A stretch of 64,000 bases of DNA from Candidatus Methanoperedentaceae archaeon GB37. Its GTDB lineage: Archaea > Halobacteriota > Methanosarcinia > Methanosarcinales > EX4572-44. Position numbers and translations under genes: made by a program. The stretch covers positions 152,258 through 216,257 of the forward strand of contig LR991653.1 of NCBI GenBank assembly GCA_905171695.1. The letters are read 5' to 3'. The notes under the pieces were generated by a model. The model searched no databases, was not told where the DNA came from, and saw only the letters and a list, made by a program, of their open reading frames with translations. How positions within the stretch are numbered: the first letter of the stretch is position 1; each line of letters opens with the position of its first letter. This document shows, one piece after another, positions 27,462-36,736 of this stretch.

Positions 27462-28238
27462 ATGATGAGACGAGTGTTAATAATGGCAATGCTTGTGAGC
27501 ATGATTGTGTTTCCCGCAGTGGCTGATGGTGTCTTGGTAGAGGTCACACCGTCTTCTGTTGACTGTGAGACTGGTGACACGTTCACGGTTGAGATACTCG
27601 TTGATCCAGGAGGATATGAGGTCTATGGTGCACAGTACAATCTGATATTTGACCCATCAGCGCTTGAGTGTGTGAGCCAGACCGCAGGCGACTTCCTGAC
27701 ACAGGACGGTGCAAGCTCGATCGAGGTCGTGAACACGATCGACAACACGATTGGTAGGCTTGAGTACGCTGAGACACGGATGGGAGCCGAGAGCGGTGTC
27801 ACCGGGGCTGGAACACTTGCACAGGTCACGTTTAAGGTGATAGGTGAGAGTGGATCAAACCTTGAGCTAAAAGATGTGATCGTGAGCAATCCAAGCGCAC
27901 AGGAACTGGAGACCTCGGTTGAGGATGGAGTCTGTCTCGTTAATGGAAACACACCAACACCTACACCTACACCTACACCAACGCCGACTGTAACAGCAAC
28001 TACAACCGATGCAGGAGAACCGCCAAATCCAACCATAACTGTGACCGAGACCATACCAGAGACACCAGCTGTGACTGTAACAGCAACTGATGCAGCTTCA
28101 ACACCCGAATCGGCAGATACCCCTGCATCCACACCCGAGACTGCAGAAACGGGACCACCAAGATCTGCACCAGGCTTCGGCATCTTCACGATATGCGCTA
28201 TCATCCTCTCGATCTACATCGTTAAAAGGAGGTCTTAA
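27462..28238 (+). CDS. Cell-surface-anchored cohesin with PGF-CTERM signal
   Basis: Protein of 258 residues. The signal peptide is MMRRVLIMAMLVSMIVFPAVA. One cohesin follows (EVYGAQYNLIFDPSALECV ... LEYAETRMGAESGVTGAGTLAQVTF). Then comes a Thr/Pro-rich stalk of TPTPTP type that is likely O-glycosylated. The C-terminus is SAPGFGIF, a hydrophobic stretch and KRRS, which is a PGF-CTERM archaeosortase signal. This is the only cluster member with a surface anchor and the only cohesin protein without a dockerin, so it could be the base scaffold to which dockerin proteins attach. I chose the ATG at 27462, seven bases after a GAGGT site, over an ATG 36 bp upstream. Confidence 0.87.
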   Translation: MMRRVLIMAMLVSMIVFPAVADGVLVEVTPSSVDCETGDTFTVEILVDPGGYEVYGAQYNLIFDPSALECVSQTAGDFLTQDGASSIEVVNTIDNTIGRLEYAETRMGAESGVTGAGTLAQVTFKVIGESGSNLELKDVIVSNPSAQELETSVEDGVCLVNGNTPTPTPTPTPTPTVTATTTDAGEPPNPTITVTETIPETPAVTVTATDAASTPESADTPASTPETAETGPPRSAPGFGIFTICAIILSIYIVKRRS

Positions 28239-29270
28239 GTGAGACAGGAGGTAACGGTCGCTTTTATCGCCGCACTCTGCCTTATTGTATTGCTAACAGC
28301 TTCAGGAGTAAGCGAACCTGCAGAGACAGACACCCTGCCAGAGGCTCCATTCCTGATAGATGGATACGTCTTCTATGAAGACGGGAGTGAGTGTAACGAT
28401 CCAATGGTTAACATAACAAACCTGAATCAGAGTGAAACATGGAAGGCAGAGACAGATGAAACCTCTAACTACTATCAGCTTCTGCTCTCCCAGCGTGCTG
28501 AGGTAACAGCAGGCGATATCCTGAAGTTCAATGCTATAAGCCCGAGTGAGAGCCAGTTGAATATCACAGAGCATGCGACAACCCTTGATGAACTGGAGAG
28601 TGGCAGGCTTTCCATCAACCTGACCCTGTCACCACCACCGTGTGTGAGCATTGACCCATCAGATCTCACAGTCCTGAGAGGAGAGACGTTCACCGTTAAT
28701 ATAACGGTTGATCCACACGGTAGAGAGGTCTTTGGTGCAGAGTACACGCTAACATTCAACCCTGCGATCCTGCAGGTTGCAAATCAAAGAAAGGGTAATT
28801 TCTTGAGGCAGGATGGAAGCGACTCATACGTGGTTGTTAACAGGTTCAACAACACGCTTGGAAAGCTTGAGTATGGTGAGATGAGGATAGGAACATCCGA
28901 TGGCGTGACTGGTGCAGGTGTGCTTGCCATGATCACGTTCAATCTTGCAGGCTGCGGATCAACCAGTCTCACACTCTCAAACGTGCTCTTAAGCGATCCG
29001 TCACCAGCACCGATCCCAGGTATCAAGACCAGCAATGGGAGCGTGAGAGGATGTATCTATGGCGATCTCGCACCATACCCTGCTGGTAACTGTGTAGTGG
29101 ATATGGGAGATGTAATCCGGTTGTTAAATCACGTTCATGACAAGAAGAAGTACCCGATAAACGAGGATCTCGCTGACCTTGACCGTGATGGCGAGATCGA
29201 TATGGATGATGTGATGCTCCTGCTACTCGTAGTGGGAGATCCAGATGAGTATGAACCTGAATCTCATTAA
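28239..29270 (+). CDS. Exported cohesin-dockerin protein
   Basis: Secreted protein of 343 residues starting with GTG immediately after the preceding stop codon; the GGAGGT site lies inside the upstream gene, so the two are translationally coupled. Signal peptide about 1-28, then a carboxypeptidase-regulatory-like beta domain (about 40-125, GYVFYEDGSECNDPMV). A cohesin occupies about 130-268 (EVFGAEYTLTFNPAILQV, LEYGEMRIGTSDGV). A C-terminal dockerin (about 275-340) has divergent calcium loops, NCVVDMGDVIRLL and ADLDRDGEIDMDDVM; the first lacks the usual leading Asp pattern, so binding may be altered. Confidence 0.87.
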   Translation: MRQEVTVAFIAALCLIVLLTASGVSEPAETDTLPEAPFLIDGYVFYEDGSECNDPMVNITNLNQSETWKAETDETSNYYQLLLSQRAEVTAGDILKFNAISPSESQLNITEHATTLDELESGRLSINLTLSPPPCVSIDPSDLTVLRGETFTVNITVDPHGREVFGAEYTLTFNPAILQVANQRKGNFLRQDGSDSYVVVNRFNNTLGKLEYGEMRIGTSDGVTGAGVLAMITFNLAGCGSTSLTLSNVLLSDPSPAPIPGIKTSNGSVRGCIYGDLAPYPAGNCVVDMGDVIRLLNHVHDKKKYPINEDLADLDRDGEIDMDDVMLLLLVVGDPDEYEPESH

Positions 29271-29300
29271 AAAATAAGAAAAATTTGGAGGTAGATTGAA

Positions 29301-31208
29301 TTGAGACAGATTGGAAGAGATGTGTTGATGGCTATAGCAGTCATCGTCTGTGTATTGCAGCTTGTACCATTAGCTTGTGCGGCAGGACCAAGTGTTACGG
29401 TTGATAGCCGTGATGTATCCCTTGGTGAGACGTTCACTCTCGATGTGAGAGTTGATCCGTGTGGCGCTGAGGTCTATGGTGCACAGTACACGCTAACATT
29501 CGACCCAGCAATCTTACAGGTTGTAAGTCAGACAAAAGGCGACTTCTTGACACAGGACGGTGCAAGCTCGATCGAAGTCGTGAACACGATCAACAACACC
29601 CTTGGAAAGCTTGAGTACGGTGAGACACGGATGGGAGTGGAGAATGGCGTGACTCGGGCAGGCGTTCTCGCCACGATCGAATTCGAGGCTGTTGGAACCG
29701 GATCAACCGGTCTCACACTCTCAAACGTGCTCTTAAGCGATCCAAGTGCCCAGCCCATTGCCGGTGTTGTGCAAAATAATGGGACGGTCAATGTTGGAGA
29801 ATCACCGCCGACTGTGGTAGATCTCACGCCAACCGCTCTTAGCATCCCTGATCCAGCTTATGTGAACCATGACTATACGCTGGATGTAACGGTATCAAAT
29901 CTTGAATCAGGTGATGCTTCAGCCTTCAACGTCACGTTAAAGGCTGATGGAATGATTGTGGATGATAAAAGAGTTAACAGTCTTACCGGGGATAGCGATA
30001 CCACTGTGATCTTTAACTGGAAGCCAGCTACTGTTGGAACCAGTACACTTCTCGTTGAAGTCGATCCAGATGACGAGATTGCTGAAACCGACGAGCTTAA
30101 CAATACACTGAGTGCAACCGTGGACGTAGTTGAAGCAGCAGGACCGAGTGTCACGGTTGATAGCCGTGATGTATCCCTTGGTGAGACGTTCACGATCAAT
30201 ATAACCGTCGATCCACGGGGCGAGGAGATTTACGGAGCACAGTATGACCTTTACTTCGACCCTACGATCCTGCAGGTTGTAAGCCAGACAAAAGGTGATT
30301 TCCTGACACAGGACGGCGCAAGCTCGATCGAGATCGTGAATAAGTTCAACAACACGCTTGGAAAGCTCGAGTACGGTGAGACACGGATGGGAGTGGAGAA
30401 TGGCGCGACTGGCACAGGCGTTCTCACCACAATCGAATTCGAGGCTGTTGGAACCGGATCAACCGGTCTCACGCTATCAAACGTGCTCTTAAGCGATCCA
30501 AGTGCACATGAGATTGGAGGAGTCGTGCTGAACGATGGAGCGGTCAACGTAGCAGGGACGCCAACTCCCACCCCAACACCTACGCCTACACCAACGCCGC
30601 CACCACCAGGTGGGGCAATCGTAACGATCCCTGACGTCGCAGCAACAGGAACACTCACAGTCCCGATCAGAATCGAGAACGTGACAGACGCAGGCGCAAT
30701 CCATCTGACACTCACCTATGACCCGGGCGTTGTCATCGTATCAAGAGCGTGCTGCAACTCAGACTTTGACACACTACTCGCAAACACCGAAGACGCCGCA
30801 AGAGGATCTATCACCCTCATCGCATACCAGACCCAAAACCCAGGTCTGAACGGCAATGTACTCGTCGCAAACGTGACTTTCATGGCACTCGGCCCCATCG
30901 GATCATCAACCCCACTCAACCTAAAGGTCACAACACTCACCGACGCAACACCAGAGTGCAACCCGATCCCACACTCAATCAGCAACGGAAGCTTCACGAT
31001 ACTCCTAAACGGCGACGTGAACGGTGACGGCAGAGTCGATGCCGCAGACTGCATGTACCTCGCAAAACACCTACTCGGAGTCTCAGGCTTTGAGACAATC
31101 ATTGAAGACGCCGCAGACGTAAACGGCAACGGCAAGATCGAAGCAGGAGACTGCATGTACCTTGCAAAACACCTCGCAGGAATAAACGGATTCGAGGAGC
31201 TGAAATAG
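29301..31208 (+). CDS. Exported multi-cohesin scaffoldin-like protein with dockerin
   Basis: Secreted protein of 635 residues starting at a TTG with a GGAGGT site. After the signal peptide (about 1-27) come cohesin 1 (about 30-167), a CARDB-like spacer (about 172-275), cohesin 2 (about 281-415), a TPTPTP...PPPP linker (about 420-437), a third, divergent cohesin-like domain (about 438-568, DAGAIHLTLTYDPGVVIV) and a dockerin (about 572-633). The dockerin loops are GDVNGDGRVDAADCMYLAKH and DVNGNGKIEAGDCMYLAKH. Cohesins 1 and 2 are nearly identical in places. Several cohesins on one chain is the definition of a scaffoldin; its own dockerin could dock to the anchored cohesin encoded two genes upstream. 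Confidence 0.9.
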   Translation: MRQIGRDVLMAIAVIVCVLQLVPLACAAGPSVTVDSRDVSLGETFTLDVRVDPCGAEVYGAQYTLTFDPAILQVVSQTKGDFLTQDGASSIEVVNTINNTLGKLEYGETRMGVENGVTRAGVLATIEFEAVGTGSTGLTLSNVLLSDPSAQPIAGVVQNNGTVNVGESPPTVVDLTPTALSIPDPAYVNHDYTLDVTVSNLESGDASAFNVTLKADGMIVDDKRVNSLTGDSDTTVIFNWKPATVGTSTLLVEVDPDDEIAETDELNNTLSATVDVVEAAGPSVTVDSRDVSLGETFTINITVDPRGEEIYGAQYDLYFDPTILQVVSQTKGDFLTQDGASSIEIVNKFNNTLGKLEYGETRMGVENGATGTGVLTTIEFEAVGTGSTGLTLSNVLLSDPSAHEIGGVVLNDGAVNVAGTPTPTPTPTPTPTPPPPGGAIVTIPDVAATGTLTVPIRIENVTDAGAIHLTLTYDPGVVIVSRACCNSDFDTLLANTEDAARGSITLIAYQTQNPGLNGNVLVANVTFMALGPIGSSTPLNLKVTTLTDATPECNPIPHSISNGSFTILLNGDVNGDGRVDAADCMYLAKHLLGVSGFETIIEDAADVNGNGKIEAGDCMYLAKHLAGINGFEELK

Positions 31209-31650
31209 AGGATGAGATCGATCTGGAATCGCGGACTGTCTCCATCTTTTATTCCTTGCCTGTCTTGGCATGGTAGCGGGATGGAGCATTGTTGTGGAGT
31301 ACCATGAGGCGCCGTGTGAACAATGCGATCCAGATACTGGAACTCTTGGAATTCTCTCGAGTTCCAGATGCACATCGGCGCTTTTGAAAGCCTGCGCTAC
31401 CGATAGAACTCCACTCATGGAGAGTGTCAAAAACTCAGCACATAAACGGTCAAGTAGGCCCTTTAGGAATGGCTTTCGCCCCGCTAATAGAACTCTAACT
31501 CCCAACTCGACCAAGAGATTTCGGCATCCTGGTTCATATAGATCCTGAAGGATCTCTTGGATCTTCAGTGACGGTCTCTCTTTCACGCGTGGATATGTGC
31601 TTTGCGCTGGTTATCTATTAATACTTGGTTATGGGATAGATGGGTTTTTG
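31209..31650. other. Intergenic region without a supported gene
   Basis: About 440 bp. It contains short inverted repeats, for example AGATCC-TGAA-GGATCT around 31540-31555. Both strands have open frames (a 167-codon frame on the minus strand overlapping the scaffoldin 3' end, and a 92-codon frame on the plus strand), but neither has a recognisable domain or credible composition. Confidence 0.4.
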
Positions 31651-32598
31651 ATGATACGGATTGTCACGCCTTCGCGCTTGCATCTCACTCTTATTGACCT
31701 GAATGCGTCGATCGGGCGTGTTGATGGGGGTGTTGGAATCGCTCTCGAAGAGCCTCGTATCTCCATCGTGGCAGAGCCGGCGGCGACCACTGTTGTGAGT
31801 GGTAATGATCTCCTTGGAGAGCGTATGAAGCGTGCTGTGAAGGCGGTTCATCGAGAGGCAGGTCTTCGTATCCAGATTGAGGAGTCGTATCCCGCTCATG
31901 TTGGGCTTGGTTCTGGCACGCAGGCAGCGCTTGCAGCTGGGACGGCGGTGAGTGAACTCTGCGATCTTCACCTTGACGCGGTGGAGGTTGGGCGAAGGGT
32001 TGGGCGTGGCGGCACGTCCGGGATTGGGATTGCAGCTTTTGAAAGAGGTGGTTTCATACTTGACGGTGGGCATCGTTTCGCTGATAAAATGGCTTTTTCA
32101 CCTTCATCTGCCAGCAATGTCGACCCAGCGCCTCTTCTTCTTCACCACGACTTTCCAGACTGGGAGATCGTCCTTGCCATACCTGATGTGAAGGGGGCGT
32201 CGAGTAGAGAGGAGGTTGATATATTCAGGAGGGTCTGCCCGATACCACTCAGGGATGTTCAGGCTCTCTCGCATGTAATACTCATGAAGATGCTGCCAGC
32301 GGTTGTGGAGCGTGATTTTGAAGCTTTTAGCGATGCGGTTAACAGAGTACAGGAGATTGGATTCAAGAGACATGAGATAAGCCTCCAGAGAGAGGAGGTA
32401 AGGGAGTTGATGAGGGTTATGAGAGACGCTGGTGGTGAGGGTGTTGGGATGAGCTCGTTCGGTCCCACTGTCTACGCCCTGACCGATGCACCTAGAGACG
32501 TGCAGATGGCTGCCCAGGAATTTCTTGACCGAACGATCGGCGGGAGAGTGATTCTCACCCATGCGAGAAATCAGGGTGCAACAATCTCCTCACTCTAA
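31651..32598 (+). CDS. mptG: Beta-ribofuranosylaminobenzene 5'-phosphate synthase
   Basis: Catalyses the first committed step of tetrahydromethanopterin biosynthesis, joining 4-hydroxybenzoate or p-aminobenzoate with PRPP. It belongs to the GHMP-kinase-like superfamily: the start is MIRIVTPSRLHLTLIDLN, the glycine loop is HVGLGSGTQAALAAG, followed by GRGGTSGIGIAAFERGGFI and a late GEGVGMSSFGPTVY motif. I place the start at 31651, where the family N-terminus begins, rather than at an upstream in-frame codon. It is convergent with the next gene. Its presence shows a C1 pathway of the methanogen type. Confidence 0.92.
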   Translation: MIRIVTPSRLHLTLIDLNASIGRVDGGVGIALEEPRISIVAEPAATTVVSGNDLLGERMKRAVKAVHREAGLRIQIEESYPAHVGLGSGTQAALAAGTAVSELCDLHLDAVEVGRRVGRGGTSGIGIAAFERGGFILDGGHRFADKMAFSPSSASNVDPAPLLLHHDFPDWEIVLAIPDVKGASSREEVDIFRRVCPIPLRDVQALSHVILMKMLPAVVERDFEAFSDAVNRVQEIGFKRHEISLQREEVRELMRVMRDAGGEGVGMSSFGPTVYALTDAPRDVQMAAQEFLDRTIGGRVILTHARNQGATISSL

Positions 32599-32607
32599 AT
32601 TCCACAC

Positions 32608-33333
32608 TCATAATCCACGAAAGATGGCAAGGATTGCCTCCTCGCATCTCGCTACTGCAGACTCTATATCCCACCTCTGCAACTCTCTATCGACCACGAG
32701 ATTGCTGATGCCGCGGACCTCAAGCAACGGAATACCGTAGAGCGCACAAACATGAGCAGCAGCAGCACCCTCCATATTCTCACATATCCCATGAAAACGA
32801 CGTTGTAGAATCTTACCACGTTCTTCTCTTCCAGACGAACACGAAACCGTGATAAAAGTGCCAGTAACAGGTTTAAAACCCTCAGCGCCAAGAATCGTCT
32901 CGGCACGCTCAACCAGATCTTTATCCAGCGGAAACCTGTTATAGTATCTCATCGTTGACGTCTCAATCACCGGGAGATTCATCCCCTCAAGATCGAGGAA
33001 ACCACTCGGTGTAGAGAGACCCTCATCCCCATACACCTCTTCAGACGCAAGAACGAGGTCGCCAACCCCGATGCCCAAGCCCGGGTACGCCCCGCCACAA
33101 CCAAAGACGATCACCATCTCAGGCTTCACGGACTCAAGGATTGCGGTCAAGAGATGGCTCATATTAACCTTCCCAACCCCAGTCACGCCAAAGAGAAGAT
33201 TGTGACCTTCAAGCCGCCCGGTGAAGAGCCAACGATGTCCAACCACGTGGCGTCTCAGATCCTCGATCCTTCTTTGCAACCACACTCCTTCAACCGAGTG
33301 AGAACACAGCAAGAGAAGAGGATTCTTCATCAA
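32608..33333 (-). CDS. mqnB: Futalosine hydrolase-like nucleosidase
   Basis: Nucleoside phosphorylase/hydrolase superfamily member of 241 residues. VTGVGKVNMSHLLTAIL, VFGCGGAYPGLGIGVGDLVLA and the late ENMEGAAAAHVCALYGIPLLEVRGISN with the catalytic Asp region fit futalosine hydrolase (menaquinone biosynthesis by the futalosine route) better than MTA/SAH nucleosidase. If correct, the organism can make menaquinone. No other mqn gene is in the window, so a purine nucleosidase role remains possible. It is convergent with mptG, nine bases apart. Confidence 0.75.
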   Translation of the reverse strand: MMKNPLLLLCSHSVEGVWLQRRIEDLRRHVVGHRWLFTGRLEGHNLLFGVTGVGKVNMSHLLTAILESVKPEMVIVFGCGGAYPGLGIGVGDLVLASEEVYGDEGLSTPSGFLDLEGMNLPVIETSTMRYYNRFPLDKDLVERAETILGAEGFKPVTGTFITVSCSSGREERGKILQRRFHGICENMEGAAAAHVCALYGIPLLEVRGISNLVVDRELQRWDIESAVARCEEAILAIFRGL

Positions 33334-33445
33334 AAAACCCTATTTCACCCTCCAGAACTTGGCTTGTACTATCCAACCGTTAACAACTCCCGATTCAACA
33401 ACACTAACAGTATTAAACCTTTTGTCCAGCAGATGATGTTGTGAA

Positions 33446-33462
33446 AAATATTTATATAATTT
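33446..33462 (+). promoter_or_regulatory. TATA box of the EVE-like gene
   Basis: AATATTTATATAATTTT centred about 26 bases upstream of the ATG at 33481, predicting a leaderless transcript. Confidence 0.55.
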
Positions 33463-33480
33463 TCTACATACAAGTGGAGT

Positions 33481-33999
33481 ATGAAACCTGAATCACTACT
33501 TAAATCACTATTAGACGAGAAGGAAAAAGAATATTTCTACATCATGCACCTAAGTTATGATGGGGGTTGCAAAGAACCTCTTTGGGAGTGTGCTAAAGAA
33601 AATAATATCATAGGTCTTAACCACTGCAGGATTATTGAGCACGACTGGAGAACAGAGCGGGAATTGGTGAAAAACTGTATCTCAAAAGTATGGGCAAGAC
33701 AGCTTGATATGTTCTGTGAGCTGAAAAAAGATGACATTGTAGTTGTATTGGATGGTTGGTATTACATTCTGGGAATTGCGGAGAAGCCTGGTGAATGCAA
33801 TTATAACAAAAATCTCTCCAACTGCAAAGACTATAGCGGTGGCTTTTTTGGGTACACGAGAAAAGTTGAATGGGCAGAATCTTATGAGTGGGGTAAACGT
33901 TGTCGTCTTTCAAATCCGGTCAGGGGGTTTAATAATACACTGAACATTGCAAATAAAGATACAAAGTGGTGGACGAGTCTGACAAATTCAAATGTTTGA
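33481..33999 (+). CDS. EVE/PUA-like domain protein
   Basis: A 172-residue AT-rich gene standing alone. The region DDIVVVLDGWYYILGIAE and the preceding WARQLDMFCELKK are reminiscent of EVE-type domains of the PUA-like fold, which bind modified DNA or RNA bases and often accompany restriction systems. The assignment rests on pattern and is not certain. The protein is cysteine-rich near the N-terminus. Low GC compared with neighbours suggests acquisition. A T-rich stretch between 34000 and 34098 probably terminates it against the convergent aglB. Confidence 0.5.
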   Translation: MKPESLLKSLLDEKEKEYFYIMHLSYDGGCKEPLWECAKENNIIGLNHCRIIEHDWRTERELVKNCISKVWARQLDMFCELKKDDIVVVLDGWYYILGIAEKPGECNYNKNLSNCKDYSGGFFGYTRKVEWAESYEWGKRCRLSNPVRGFNNTLNIANKDTKWWTSLTNSNV

Positions 34000-34098
34000 A
34001 ATTATATTATACTTTAGACAATTATAATATTGATTTAATCACTGTAACCCGCAACTCTACTGCAATTTTTGACCTATTCAGAAATTTTTTTAGATTTT

Positions 34099-36720
34099 TT
34101 ATGTCATGTTCACTGTGATGGTTTCGCCTTTCATCACTGCTTCTTCTGGTACTTGGACTTCAACTGTTTTGTTGCCTGCCTGGAGAGTGTATGCTTCTCT
34201 TGGTTTTGTGTCAAAGTTTGTGTAGCCTTCTCTTTTGATGGGTCCTTCTGTTGAGTATGGGACTGTGAGGGTGTAGGTTCCGTTCACCGCCTTGGTTCTC
34301 TGTCTGTAGGTGAAGGTTCGTCCGATGTTTGTCTCTATGGCATTTGTTATCGTTACCGTGGCTCCATCGGGTGCGTTTCCGGTTATATTTGCGCCTTTGA
34401 CGTACTCGAATAGTTTTGCGTATCCGCTCTCCTCGAGCTTCAGGTCTCCACCGTAGACCTGGTTGTATATGTATTTGTATTGGGTCTCCATGTTGCCGCC
34501 CCGTGTATGGGGGTTAGGGGTTGATTCGTGGATGAGTCTATAGTGTTTGAGTCCGCTTCCGTCGAGGATGTGCAGTCTTGACGTCATTGTGTTGTAGTAC
34601 TTCTCTGTTGGGATTGTGACCGTTCTCATCTCTCCGTCCTGCGGTACTTCTATTGTTCTGTAGTATCCAGCGGTATCCATGTTCCATTCTGCAAAGACTG
34701 GTTGGATTGCGTATGCCATGTATGCGTTGGTTGCAACGTAGCGTGCCCCGGGTTTTCCGTTCACGCCGAGGGCATCGAGCACCTTGTTTGCCTCTTCCTC
34801 GCTCTGTGCGGTGAGGTAGGTTGATGCGCCTGGCGCGTGACTCTCTCCGCCGCCGATTCCTGCCTGGAATGGGTTTGCGTTCGGTATTCGGTGTCCCCAG
34901 TATGTGATGATGTGCCCGTAGTCCCACCAGCTCATAACACCATAGGCTGTCTCAGGGTATGGGTATTTCTCGCCACGGGGTGGCATCTCATAGGTTCCGT
35001 AGTAGTCAAGTCCAGGGTCAGGTGTGTTCTCACGCATCCATGTCAGGGTTTCATACCACTCATAGTAGCCCTCTGATATGGACCCGCCTCTCGTTGCACC
35101 TTTCAGAATGGTTGCGTCTGCTGGTGGGTAGATGAAGACTGCGAGGATTACGAAGAGTGCTATTATGTGCCAGATCCTGATGCCCTTGAGTGCATCGATT
35201 GGATTTTTATTATATGCCTCTTCGAGTTTATTCCACTCTGCAACCCTCAGTATGAGACTTCCGATTCCGGCAGAGAGGACTGCGACGTTCACGGCATAGT
35301 AGTAGGCGAATCTGTTCTGTGCAAGCGTTATGAAGAGCATGATTAGACTCCAGACGAGCAAGAGCGTGTGTCCTGGTTTTGAGTCCTTGAAGAGTCTGTA
35401 ACCTGCATAGACGATGCCTGCAAGTGCAATATGGTAGAGCGTGGTGAAGTTGCCCTTTATACTTGGGGAGAGCTTGTAGAAGTGGTACCAGTGGTCTACC
35501 ATCGGCATTGCCTCTGCTATGGTCAGCCCGCCACCGGTTCGCCCTTTGAATATGAAGCTGAACTGTCCGACGCTTGAAGCATACATCTCTGGAAGCAATA
35601 TCTTCATCAGTGCCAGTCCGAGCAGAGCGCTGCCAGCTATGAAAATCGGATAGTACCTCGCAAGATCTTTTTGGGTCAATAACCTGAGGAGGAGTAAGAG
35701 GCTGAGTAATAATACCACACCAAACCCTGTGAATACAAGGTGTAGGTACGAGTAGTGTCCTGGATCGAAGCCGTTTGCAGGGTCAAATACAGAAAGTATC
35801 ATCAGAAATGCGACGCCATAGAATACGCTCCCAACTATGCTCAGATATTCTATGTTGCGCCCTCTTATCTGGTTTATCACTGCCTGGAGGACGAAGAATA
35901 TCCCCACGATGACCGAGAAGAGGACGCCTGGTGGCCAGGTCAGAAGATACGCTCCGAAGGCGATACCTGCGAAGAAGGTGTAAGTCATGGGTCTTTTTAA
36001 GGATTGCCACTCCTTTCTTCGCACCATATCGAGTGTGATGTCTTTTGAGCGGTTCAATGCCATCACGAGAAGTGCCATCATCAGGGTTGTGAAGAAGATC
36101 TCCCAGACATGGTTGTCTGTGAACCCCATGGTGGTGCGTGAGAGGTATTGTCCAGGGAGTACCACTGCAAGGGTAGCTGATATAAGTCCAGCCTTCCTGT
36201 CAAAGAGTTCGCGTGCGATGAAGTATGCCGGGAAGACGATGAGCGCGCCCATTGCAGCGGGGAAGTATGCGCCAACGGTGTTGATCGTCTCCTGAGTCGG
36301 GTTTCCACCGCCGATGATGATTGCAAAGAGCGCTATCACCTGGTCAAAGAGTGGTCCCCAGTGAAGATGGCTTCCATATGGGTAGTGTGTGAAGGCATCG
36401 TAGGTTAAGCGGTGCGGGAAGTTTGCGATCGTGTTCTCCACAAGCCGCATGTGGAAGACTGCATCGTCATAGGCAAATCCAACGATTCCCCCTCTGAAGG
36501 TGATATCATGCGGCACCACCGCCCTGATATAGTATGAGATGAAGAATAGTATTATCAGTAGTGCGTATTCGATCTGATCTGGGAGGGATCTCATGGATAC
36601 TATTTTATCAGATATCTTTGACCCTTTCACCACTTCTTCTCTTCCCTCTCTTTTTACAGGATCATCACTGGACTCTGTTTTCGTCTTTTTCCTGGTTTTA
36701 TCCCGTCTTTTATGGCTCAT
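34099..36720 (-). CDS. aglB: Oligosaccharyltransferase AglB (STT3 family)
   Basis: Membrane enzyme that transfers lipid-linked glycans to Asn in secreted proteins. Start MSHKRRDKTRKKTK, then about a dozen membrane helices between residues 45 and 520. The first acidic motif, YDDAVFHMRLVENT, lies in the first external loop. The catalytic WWDYG motif is at 598-602, followed by the extracellular globular domain. Length 873 is normal for euryarchaeal AglB. It lies 16 bases downstream of thrS in the same direction. The many exported proteins in this window, rich in NxS/T sequons, are obvious substrates. Confidence 0.95.
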   Translation of the reverse strand: MSHKRRDKTRKKTKTESSDDPVKREGREEVVKGSKISDKIVSMRSLPDQIEYALLIILFFISYYIRAVVPHDITFRGGIVGFAYDDAVFHMRLVENTIANFPHRLTYDAFTHYPYGSHLHWGPLFDQVIALFAIIIGGGNPTQETINTVGAYFPAAMGALIVFPAYFIARELFDRKAGLISATLAVVLPGQYLSRTTMGFTDNHVWEIFFTTLMMALLVMALNRSKDITLDMVRRKEWQSLKRPMTYTFFAGIAFGAYLLTWPPGVLFSVIVGIFFVLQAVINQIRGRNIEYLSIVGSVFYGVAFLMILSVFDPANGFDPGHYSYLHLVFTGFGVVLLLSLLLLLRLLTQKDLARYYPIFIAGSALLGLALMKILLPEMYASSVGQFSFIFKGRTGGGLTIAEAMPMVDHWYHFYKLSPSIKGNFTTLYHIALAGIVYAGYRLFKDSKPGHTLLLVWSLIMLFITLAQNRFAYYYAVNVAVLSAGIGSLILRVAEWNKLEEAYNKNPIDALKGIRIWHIIALFVILAVFIYPPADATILKGATRGGSISEGYYEWYETLTWMRENTPDPGLDYYGTYEMPPRGEKYPYPETAYGVMSWWDYGHIITYWGHRIPNANPFQAGIGGGESHAPGASTYLTAQSEEEANKVLDALGVNGKPGARYVATNAYMAYAIQPVFAEWNMDTAGYYRTIEVPQDGEMRTVTIPTEKYYNTMTSRLHILDGSGLKHYRLIHESTPNPHTRGGNMETQYKYIYNQVYGGDLKLEESGYAKLFEYVKGANITGNAPDGATVTITNAIETNIGRTFTYRQRTKAVNGTYTLTVPYSTEGPIKREGYTNFDTKPREAYTLQAGNKTVEVQVPEEAVMKGETITVNMT

Positions 36721-36736
36721 ATGTATCCGATTCTCC

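Noticed and set aside
27955-27995. Short ACACCTACACCT-type repeats as a CRISPR or regulatory array
   Set aside because: They are in-frame codons for a Thr-Pro linker; the same holds near 30560-30600.
31083-31586. 167-codon minus-strand open frame overlapping the scaffoldin 3' end
   Set aside because: Antisense to a well-supported dockerin, no recognisable domain, odd composition; probably a shadow frame.
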